13,358 nucleotides of DNA from NCBI GenBank assembly GCA_018658605.1, contig JABHUV010000039.1, forward strand, positions 1 to 13,358. Direction: 5' to 3'. Position numbers and translations under genes: made by a program. Shown here one piece after another: positions 7,632-13,358 of this stretch (position 1 is the first letter of the stretch; each line of letters starts with the position of its first letter). The DNA is from Planctomycetaceae bacterium. GTDB lineage: Bacteria; Planctomycetota; Planctomycetia; Pirellulales; Pirellulaceae. The notes under the pieces were generated by a model. That model did no database searches and was not told where the DNA came from. It saw only the letters and a list, made by a program, of their open reading frames with translations.

Positions 7632-8903
7632 TTACCCTCGAACATGCCCAGTGCCGGTAGCAATGTACTTATAAGTGGTCAATTCCTGCAACCCACATGG
7701 CCCGCGAGCATGAAATTTGTCGGTACTGATGCCAATTTCTGCACCTAAACCGAATTCGCCGCCATCGTTAAAACGTGTGCTTGCGTTGATCATGACAGCC
7801 GAACTATCAATCGCTCTAGAAAATAGACTGGCCGCTACTTCGTCATCCGTCACGATTGCTTCAGTATGCCCAGAACTATACAGATTTATGTGTTTTATTG
7901 CACTGTCAACATTTGCGACGACTTTGACCGAAATTTCTGGCCCTAAAAACTCGCGTCCGTAATCTTCGTCTGTCGCAATGATTGCGTCTGGTACTATTTC
8001 ACAAGTGAGTGAGTCGCCATGAATGGTAATGCCGTGTTGGAGCAATGCTTGAGCGATTACTGGAAGAGTTTCCGCGGCAACTTGCTCGTGAATAACCAAG
8101 GATTCACAGGCATTACACACACCCATTCGCTGGCATTTTGAATTGACAATGATATCGACAGCCATTTGAAGATTGGCGTGCTGGTCGACATAGACGTGGC
8201 AGTTTCCGTCGAAGTGTTTCATCACAGGCATTTTCGCTTCGGCGACAACGCGGTGGATCAATCCCGCGCCACCTCGAGGAATCGCGACATCGATGGAGTC
8301 ACTTTGTTGCAGTAAAAACCCGACGGCATCACGGTCCGTGGTGGACACTAACTGTAACGAATGTTTGGGGATACCGACGTCGCCAGCGACTTTGATTAAC
8401 ACATCAACAATGGCTTTGCTGGAATGAGCGGCTTCTTTGCCACCGCGAAGAATAACGGCATTGCCACTTTTAAGACAAATAGCAGCTGCATCCGCCGTGA
8501 CGTTGGGTCGAGATTCATAAATGAAAAAAACAACACCTAAGGGAACGCGGACTTTGGTGACTTCGAGTCCGTTAGGTCGCACTGATGACGAGATTGTTTC
8601 TCCCACAGGGTCGGGTAACAACGCGATGGCTTCGAGGGCAGTTGCAATGGACTCCACACGCTCGTCATTTAACGATAACCGATCGACCTGGGCGTCACTT
8701 AGGTTAAAACTGGGAGCGGCTTCTATATCCAGAGCGTTAGCGGCTAAGATCGCAGCTACGTTTTCGCGAATCGCTAGTGCACTTTGGTCTAGCCATAGGT
8801 TACGCAAGTCTGTTGAACATAACTGCAGTGCCGCTGAAGCTTGCTTGGCGTTTTGAGCAATGGTGGTGCAATAGTCACTTAATGTATTGTGATCCTCAGA
8901 CAT
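7632..8903 (-). CDS. proA: Glutamate-5-semialdehyde dehydrogenase (gamma-glutamyl phosphate reductase)
   Basis: Cytoplasmic NADPH-dependent enzyme of the second step of proline synthesis, reducing gamma-glutamyl phosphate to glutamate-5-semialdehyde. Numbered from the ATG, the 423 residues match the usual 415-420. Visible signatures are VPLGVVFFIYESRPNVT (120-136), LKSGNAVILRGGKEA (144-158), the nucleotide-site PRGGAGLI (209-216) and the catalytic cysteine in MGVCNACESL (Cys263). It is an aldehyde-dehydrogenase superfamily member by family knowledge. A GTG codon directly precedes the ATG (8904-8906), so the start could be one codon earlier. No Shine-Dalgarno is evident for either. The partner gene proB is not in the window. 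A candidate promoter overlapped by a perfect inverted repeat lies just upstream, and a FliM-like gene follows 48 bases downstream. Confidence 0.95.
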   Translation of the reverse strand: MSEDHNTLSDYCTTIAQNAKQASAALQLCSTDLRNLWLDQSALAIRENVAAILAANALDIEAAPSFNLSDAQVDRLSLNDERVESIATALEAIALLPDPVGETISSSVRPNGLEVTKVRVPLGVVFFIYESRPNVTADAAAICLKSGNAVILRGGKEAAHSSKAIVDVLIKVAGDVGIPKHSLQLVSTTDRDAVGFLLQQSDSIDVAIPRGGAGLIHRVVAEAKMPVMKHFDGNCHVYVDQHANLQMAVDIIVNSKCQRMGVCNACESLVIHEQVAAETLPVIAQALLQHGITIHGDSLTCEIVPDAIIATDEDYGREFLGPEISVKVVANVDSAIKHINLYSSGHTEAIVTDDEVAASLFSRAIDSSAVMINASTRFNDGGEFGLGAEIGISTDKFHARGPCGLQELTTYKYIATGTGHVRG

Positions 8904-8944
8904 CACGTTTTCGCTTTCGGTGTAAGTTTGGTTGTTGGGATACT

Positions 8945-8969
8945 TCTAGAATTTTCATGCAATTCTAGA
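8945..8969. repeat. Perfect 9-bp inverted repeat upstream of proA
   Basis: TCTAGAATT (8945-8953) and AATTCTAGA (8961-8969) are exact reverse complements separated by seven bases. The repeat overlaps the candidate proA promoter and starts about 40 bases upstream of its start codon. It could be an operator for a dimeric regulator or a hairpin in the folP 3' region. No T run follows on either strand, so a simple intrinsic terminator is unlikely. It does not match the CIRCE element. Confidence 0.5.
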
Positions 8970-8979
8970 TTGCCGTCAA
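8951..8979 (-). promoter_or_regulatory. Candidate proA promoter
   Basis: On the minus strand TTGACG (8979-8974) is followed, after exactly 17 bases, by GAAAAT (8956-8951), which matches four of six -10 consensus bases. The predicted start of transcription is near 8944, about 40 bases before the proA ATG. A perfect inverted repeat (8945-8969) covers the -10 and most of the spacer. If real, proA and the FliM-like gene can be transcribed separately from ald-folP. Confidence 0.4.
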
Positions 8980-9077
8980 CTCGACTAGGCAAGACTCCTT
9001 GGAGGAAGGGTGAGTTCTTATACTTAATGATAATTTTGGCCACGAAAGACACAAATGTGAACAAGTGAGCAAGGGGA

Positions 9078-9932
9078 TTAAGCAGTCGAATTGAAGAACA
9101 TCGTTAAAGCTCGCTGTACTTCGGCTACGTCGTGGACTCGGAGAATTTGCACACCTTGTAACGCTAATGCGATTGAGGTGCCGATCGTCCCTGACGTTCG
9201 CTCACATTCGCGGTCATCCAACACGTGAGCGATAAATCCTTTGCGAGAATGGCCGACGAGTAGCGGAGCGCCGATCGCATGAAACTGATGACATGATTTT
9301 AACAATTGTAGATTGTGATGATGTGATTTACCAAAACCGATGCCAGGGTCGAGGCAAATTCGGGAGTGCTCGATACCGTGCTGGATAAGTTGATCTAAGC
9401 GGCCTTGTAAGTACTCGTGGATTTCAGTGATGACATCAGCGTATTGCGGATCGTCTTGCATAGTTTGTGGAGTACCTTGCATATGCATTGCACACACGCC
9501 AACGCTTGTACTCGCTGCCACGCTAGGCATTTCTGAGTCGTTTGTGAGTCCTGTCACGTCATTGATAATTTCAGCTCCGGCATCAATGGCTGCGCGAGCT
9601 ACTGTGGCACTCGAAGTATCGATTGAAATGGGAACCGTCGTTTGTTTGGCGAGTTGTTCAACGACGGGTATGACGCGGTTAAGTTCGTCTTGCGTTGAAA
9701 CTTTTGTGGCATAGGGACGCGTGCTTTCACCTCCAATGTCCAAAATGGCTGCGCCGTCGTTCGCTAACTGCAATGCATGGTCGACAGCTGCGGCGGCATT
9801 GTCAAACTGCCCGCCATCGGAAAAACTATCGGGCGTCACGTTGACGATTCCCATCAAGGTAGGTTGGCTTGAAAATTCAATGCGCTGCGTACGTAACTGC
9901 CAAAGTAAAGCTCGCGGTGATGTGTCGTTCAT
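9078..9932 (-). CDS. folP: Dihydropteroate synthase
   Basis: Cytoplasmic TIM-barrel enzyme of folate synthesis that joins 6-hydroxymethyl-7,8-dihydropterin diphosphate and p-aminobenzoate; the target of sulfonamides. Numbered from the ATG (284 residues, typical size), the signatures are NVTPDSFSDGG (31-41), DIGGESTRP (65-73), SIDTSS (103-108), INDVTG (123-128), CAMHMQGTPQTMQ (147-159), LDPGIGFGKS (194-203), GHSRKGFI (227-234) and RVHDV (265-269), covering pterin, pABA and diphosphate sites. The frame is open 14 codons further to a TTG (9974), but an in-frame ATG at 9932 gives the family-like N-terminus, so I chose that. No clear Shine-Dalgarno precedes it. It follows ald by 60 bases and precedes proA by 174 bases on the same strand. 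No folK or folB is nearby. Confidence 0.95.
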   Translation of the reverse strand: MNDTSPRALLWQLRTQRIEFSSQPTLMGIVNVTPDSFSDGGQFDNAAAAVDHALQLANDGAAILDIGGESTRPYATKVSTQDELNRVIPVVEQLAKQTTVPISIDTSSATVARAAIDAGAEIINDVTGLTNDSEMPSVAASTSVGVCAMHMQGTPQTMQDDPQYADVITEIHEYLQGRLDQLIQHGIEHSRICLDPGIGFGKSHHHNLQLLKSCHQFHAIGAPLLVGHSRKGFIAHVLDDRECERTSGTIGTSIALALQGVQILRVHDVAEVQRALTMFFNSTA

Positions 9933-9992
9933 GATTAATCTGATTGTAACTAGTATTGCGCTCTCAGTCGTCAACGTGATCTGATTACGACA

Positions 9993-11093
9993 CTATATAT
10001 CTTCCCGTAGAGGCAAATCCAAAGCCCCAGCAACGGCGGCATTGGTGACTGATCCTTGATGTACATTGACCGCTTCGCGGATCGGTGCAAATTGAGCCAC
10101 TGCAGGTACAATCCCATGGTTTGCAATTTTGATTGCCCAAGGTAACGTGACATTACACAAGGCAAATGTGCTAGTCCGTCCAACGGCACCGGGCATGTTT
10201 GTCACGCAATAATGGACAACATCTTCTTCCAAGAATGTGGGTTCACTGTGCGTGGTGGGGCGAGAAGTCTCGACGCATCCGCCTTGGTCAACAGCGACGT
10301 CGATAATCACACTGCCCGCTTTCATTATTTTTAAATCTTCGGCACTAACAAGTCGTGGCGCTTTGGCGCCTGGAATCAAGACTGCCCCGATGACCAAATC
10401 AGCTAGTGGCAATTGTTGTCTAACGACATGACGATCGCTGAACAACACATTAACGTTGGCTGGCATCACATCATCGAGATATCGCAAACGATTCATGTTG
10501 ATATCAAGGATCGTAACATCCGCTTGAAATCCGGCTGCAATTCGAGCAGCATTGGCACCAACAATGCCGCCACCGAGAATCAAAATATGAGCGGGGGGTA
10601 CACCCGGCACGCCGCCTAACAAGATGCCTCTTCCCATTTGTGGTTTTTCTAAATATTTGGCACCTTCTTGCACGGACATTCGCCCAGCGACTTCGCTCAT
10701 CGGTGTCAGCAACGGTAAGCGGCCGTTCGCATCTCTTAACGTTTCATAAGCGACACATGTTGCCCCCGACTGCATCATTGCTTGAGTGAGATCTAGACTT
10801 GCTGCAAAGTGAAAATAAGTGAAAATGATTTGGCCTGCTCGAATCTTCTCCCACTCCGCCGGTTGAGGTTCTTTGACCTTGATGATCATTTCAGCACGTT
10901 CGAACAAATCGTCGACTGTGACCATCTCGGCACCATGCTGCAGGTACTCGTGGTCAGAGATTCCAGAGCCGAGTCCTGCATTGGGTTCGACGAGAACAGT
11001 ATGTCCACAGCGGATAAGCTCTTCGACACCAACCGGCAGTAATGCCACTCTATATTCATCGTGAAGCGTTTCACATGGTACACCAATAATCAT
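9993..11093 (-). CDS. ald: Alanine dehydrogenase
   Basis: NAD-dependent enzyme that interconverts L-alanine and pyruvate plus ammonia in the cytoplasm, usually a hexamer. The 366 residues match the family (about 370). Active-site residues known from the M. tuberculosis enzyme appear in register: Arg15 in DEYRVALLP, Lys74 in KVKEP, His95 in TYFHFAAS and Asp269 in VAVDQGGC. The NAD-binding Rossmann motif is [13 protein letters not shown] (174-186), and [13 protein letters not shown] (300-312) is a conserved C-terminal block. The frame is open 45 codons upstream to a TTG at 11228. The ATG at 11093 yields the canonical MIIGVPCET start, so the extension is rejected. No strong Shine-Dalgarno is visible. 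It begins a minus-strand run with folP 60 bases behind, and is divergent from the haem-protein gene. Confidence 0.96.
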   Translation of the reverse strand: MIIGVPCETLHDEYRVALLPVGVEELIRCGHTVLVEPNAGLGSGISDHEYLQHGAEMVTVDDLFERAEMIIKVKEPQPAEWEKIRAGQIIFTYFHFAASLDLTQAMMQSGATCVAYETLRDANGRLPLLTPMSEVAGRMSVQEGAKYLEKPQMGRGILLGGVPGVPPAHILILGGGIVGANAARIAAGFQADVTILDINMNRLRYLDDVMPANVNVLFSDRHVVRQQLPLADLVIGAVLIPGAKAPRLVSAEDLKIMKAGSVIIDVAVDQGGCVETSRPTTHSEPTFLEEDVVHYCVTNMPGAVGRTSTFALCNVTLPWAIKIANHGIVPAVAQFAPIREAVNVHQGSVTNAAVAGALDLPLREDI

Positions 11094-11262
11094 AGTTAAG
11101 GTCTCGTGTTTAAGCGTGGGAACGAAAGAAAAATGGGCGAGGGTTTTTGTAATGCGACTATTGTTTAGGTAACTCTGAAATTCTGCAACCGTTTCATCGT
11201 GAAAGTTATGGATTTTATATAGAGTCAAACACGGGCTGTTAATGCCAATACCAATCGTGATT
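11094..11262. other. ald upstream region, no gene assigned
   Basis: This is most of the space between the divergent ald gene and the haem-protein gene. On the minus strand a TATATAAAAT stretch (about 11212-11221) could be a -10 for ald, but I find no properly spaced -35, and its leader would be about 120 bases. The frame remains open over most of the region as an upstream extension of ald, without family resemblance. Nothing else stands out. Confidence 0.3.
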
Positions 11263-11271
11263 TGTTATAAT
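11263..11271 (+). promoter_or_regulatory. Extended -10 promoter for the haem-protein gene
   Basis: The sequence TGT-TATAAT is a perfect extended -10 element (TGnTATAAT) on the plus strand. There is no clear -35 at the usual distance, as is common with extended -10 promoters. Transcription would begin near 11278, only about 12 bases before the ATG at 11290 or 27 before the ATG at 11305. This gives a very short leader with no Shine-Dalgarno. Confidence 0.5.
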
Positions 11272-11289
11272 TCGTTTTTAATTAACCCC

Positions 11290-13358
11290 ATGACAATAAA
11301 TACTATGCCGAAATCGTTACTCAGTTTTCTGTTAATTGTTTTTTTAGGTCATCCGCTAGCTACTTCTGCGGATGAATCTACTGATGTTTTTGCCCGCGAT
11401 AATCTTGTTGCTTGGTGTATTGTTCCGTTTGACGGTAAGCATCGCGGACCGGCCGAGCGAGCGGCAATGTGCGCCAAATTGGGTATCAAGCGGGTTGCTT
11501 ATGATTGGCGTGCGGAACATGTCGCTACATTTGAACAGGAAATCCTCGAATACAAAAAGCACGGACTAGAATATTTTGCCTTTTGGGCCGTTCATGAAGA
11601 AGCATTTAAACTCTTTGAAAAACACAAACTCTCGCCTCAAATTTGGTTTATGGTGCCACAACCGCCTGACGGTACTCAGGCTGAGCGTGTCAAAACAGCA
11701 GCGAAAAACCTGTTGCCTTTATTAGCTCGCGCCAAGGCAATGGGCAGTAAAGTTGGCCTATATAACCATGGTGGTTGGTCTGGTGAACCCGAGAATATGG
11801 TAGCGGTTTGTAATCATCTGCAGCAACACCATAAAATCACAAACGTTGGTATCGTCTATAACCAGCACCATAGTCACCATCGCATCGATGATTTTGGAGC
11901 GGTGCTCAAGATGTTACAGCCCCACTTGCTGTGCCTTAACCTTAATGGCATGTCGCGAGGCGGCGCAGCGAATGGTCGCAAAATCTTGCCATTGGGTGTG
12001 GACGCACTTGATGTAACACTGCTGAGACTAATCCGCAATTCTTCGTATGATGGCCCGATCGGAATTATTGGCCACACACAAGACGACGTTGAACAACGAC
12101 TCTTAGACAATCTTGAAGGGCTCGATTGGATTCGCCCTCAACTCGATGGAAAACCGGCTACCAAACGTCCGCCTTTACGAACGCCGATCCCACCGCTGAA
12201 AGAAATCCAAGATGTCAAATCGGTTGGTGTGAATGTGGAGCTGCCGCCGGATACTCAACGACTCGGTGCTGTGGGTGACTATTCCGTGCAGATTGTAAAT
12301 CAATTGTTAGTGAAAGCTAAGTTGCAAGGTGATGCGGCTCGAGGAATGATGTTGTTTGCCGATAGTAAAACAGCATGTTTGAATTGCCACAAGTTAGGTG
12401 AGATCGGTGGCACGGTCGGTCCGTCGTTTAGCAAACTTGGGCAAGAACGCAAACCTGCTGAAATAGTTGAATCGATGTTGTGGCCCAAACGTGTGGTTAA
12501 ACCAGAGTATGAAGCACATGAAATTTTGACAGTTGATGGTAAGGTCCTTAGCGGTTATGTGAAACCACGCGGTGATGATGCGATTGAATTATATGACCCC
12601 AGTCGAGACGTTGACCAGCAGTTGATTATTCTGCTACGTGACATCGAGGCGACGCGAAAAACGGGCACGCTGATGCCTGAGAATTTATTGGCGACGTCCA
12701 CCTATCAACAACTCTTTGATCTGATTCGTTTTGTGACGGAACTGGGAACGCCTGGAGGAATCCCGCTAGCAGAAATAGAACCTGTCCTCAAACATTCATT
12801 AGCACACACGCACGGTCCGGCTTTGTTTGAAATTACACAGGAACCGCTTGATAAGGCAGCGAATCCGTATTGGCAAGCGGAAGTTAATCGCGACCGGATT
12901 TATGATTTTTATGCGAAGGAAGCGGAATCCTTTCGGGGTAAGTTTCTCGCCGGTGAACAGGTGCCGCCGGTCCTGATGGCGTATCCCGGTCTTGATGGGG
13001 GTGATCAGGGACACTGGGGCAATCAAAACGAAGAGACTTGGGCAAGTAATCGTTGGAATCATGTCGTTCTTGGTCGCGTCCAGTCTGGAGTGTTTCGTGA
13101 CGGTGCGCAGACAATCATACGTAGCGTCTGCGTGCAACTTGGTAAGGATCGTGAGTTGTCGTGTGTGTTTGACCCCGAGACGTTAACATATCGCCAAGTC
13201 TGGCAGGGTAAGTTTTTGAAGTTCTCGGATGTGCGCCACGGGTTTCTCGGGGGTGTCATGATGGCGGGCGAAGCGGTTGCTTTTGCCGCTCATGGCAAAA
13301 CGGCTATAGCTACAGATGAAATTAAAACAAAGAAGTATCGAGGGTTCTATCGCAATGG
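11290..13358 (+). CDS. Exported TIM-barrel / c-type haem-binding / DUF6797-like protein, 3' partial
   Basis: The frame runs off the window with no stop, so at least 689 residues are encoded. Residues 1-27 form a signal peptide (Lys8, then LLSFLLIVFLG), pointing to export. Residues about 35-300 resemble the sugar-phosphate isomerase/epimerase (xylose-isomerase-like) TIM barrel, with LYNHGGW (157-163), IVYNQHH (188-194) and GIIGHTQDD (258-266). Residues about 347-480 form the Planctomycete/Verrucomicrobium-type haem-binding domain: CLNCH (363-367) attaches the haem, and Met462 in LMPENLL is the likely distal ligand. From about 525, RIYDFYAKEAESF, then GNQNEETW, GVFRDGA and VRHGFLGG match the DUF6797 type found in such planctomycete proteins. 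Substrate and reaction are unknown; oxidation of a sugar derivative with electrons passed to the haem is only an inference. ATG 11305 (MPKSLLSF) is an equally good start. No Shine-Dalgarno is seen. Confidence 0.85.
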   Translation, partial: MTINTMPKSLLSFLLIVFLGHPLATSADESTDVFARDNLVAWCIVPFDGKHRGPAERAAMCAKLGIKRVAYDWRAEHVATFEQEILEYKKHGLEYFAFWAVHEEAFKLFEKHKLSPQIWFMVPQPPDGTQAERVKTAAKNLLPLLARAKAMGSKVGLYNHGGWSGEPENMVAVCNHLQQHHKITNVGIVYNQHHSHHRIDDFGAVLKMLQPHLLCLNLNGMSRGGAANGRKILPLGVDALDVTLLRLIRNSSYDGPIGIIGHTQDDVEQRLLDNLEGLDWIRPQLDGKPATKRPPLRTPIPPLKEIQDVKSVGVNVELPPDTQRLGAVGDYSVQIVNQLLVKAKLQGDAARGMMLFADSKTACLNCHKLGEIGGTVGPSFSKLGQERKPAEIVESMLWPKRVVKPEYEAHEILTVDGKVLSGYVKPRGDDAIELYDPSRDVDQQLIILLRDIEATRKTGTLMPENLLATSTYQQLFDLIRFVTELGTPGGIPLAEIEPVLKHSLAHTHGPALFEITQEPLDKAANPYWQAEVNRDRIYDFYAKEAESFRGKFLAGEQVPPVLMAYPGLDGGDQGHWGNQNEETWASNRWNHVVLGRVQSGVFRDGAQTIIRSVCVQLGKDRELSCVFDPETLTYRQVWQGKFLKFSDVRHGFLGGVMMAGEAVAFAAHGKTAIATDEIKTKKYRGFYRN

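Noticed and set aside
8945..8969. CIRCE (HrcA) heat-shock operator
   Set aside because: The half-site TCTAGAATT and the seven-base spacer differ from TTAGCACTC-N9-GAGTGCTAA, and proA is not a chaperone gene.
8990..9018. Possible hairpin around CTCCTTGGAG and AAGACTC/GAGTTCTT between folP and proA
   Set aside because: The pairing is imperfect with bulges and no T run follows, so it is not called as a folP terminator.
9933..9974. N-terminal extension of folP from a TTG codon
   Set aside because: An in-frame ATG at 9932 fits the family length, and the extension has no Shine-Dalgarno or family resemblance.
11094..11228. 45-residue N-terminal extension of ald from a TTG codon
   Set aside because: Alanine dehydrogenases start at the MIIGVP strand encoded from 11093. 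The open stretch is probably chance.

Overview
The window looks like chromosomal DNA from a planctomycete, most likely of the Pirellulales type. The clearest sign is the gene at the right edge, which joins a sugar-isomerase-like TIM barrel, a Planctomycete/Verrucomicrobium-type haem-binding domain (CxxCH) and a DUF6797-like domain. An Nramp-like transporter without the metal-binding signature, a thioredoxin reductase with an extra segment, and weak or absent Shine-Dalgarno sequences fit the same assignment. The lineage is inferred from protein families; no rRNA is present. I found no tRNA, insertion sequence, CRISPR array, integrase or obvious transferred island.

Layout. Bases 1-273 carry no convincing protein gene, but hold a run of inverted repeats ending in a good plus-strand intrinsic terminator (120-162). 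This could be the 3' part of a structured RNA or of a transcript that begins left of the window. From about 4700 leftwards, three minus-strand genes follow one another: trxB (thioredoxin reductase), an Nramp-like membrane transporter and asnS (asparaginyl-tRNA synthetase), with gaps of 87 and 41 bases. A divergent intergenic region (4611-4875) separates trxB from cstA, a plus-strand carbon-starvation-type transporter gene. cstA converges on a second minus-strand block, transcribed ald (alanine dehydrogenase), folP (dihydropteroate synthase), proA (glutamate-5-semialdehyde dehydrogenase), then a divergent FliM/SpoA-domain gene. Another divergent promoter region (11094-11289) leads to the large exported haem protein gene, which runs off the right end.

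Function. Most genes are housekeeping: protein synthesis, folate, proline, alanine catabolism and thiol redox. CstA (pyruvate or peptide uptake) and Ald (alanine to pyruvate plus ammonia) could both serve amino-acid or peptide use, but they are not in one operon and the link is only suggestive. I see no complete new system. The parts most worth a second look are the Nramp homologue in which DPGN is replaced by GGGS, the isolated FliM-like protein that has lost the GGxG loop and the CheY-binding peptide, the three-domain haem/TIM-barrel protein, and the structured RNA candidate at the left edge.

Several starts were moved inward from the longest open frame (trxB, proA, folP, ald), because those frames begin with TTG or GTG codons and carry N-terminal extensions that the families lack.
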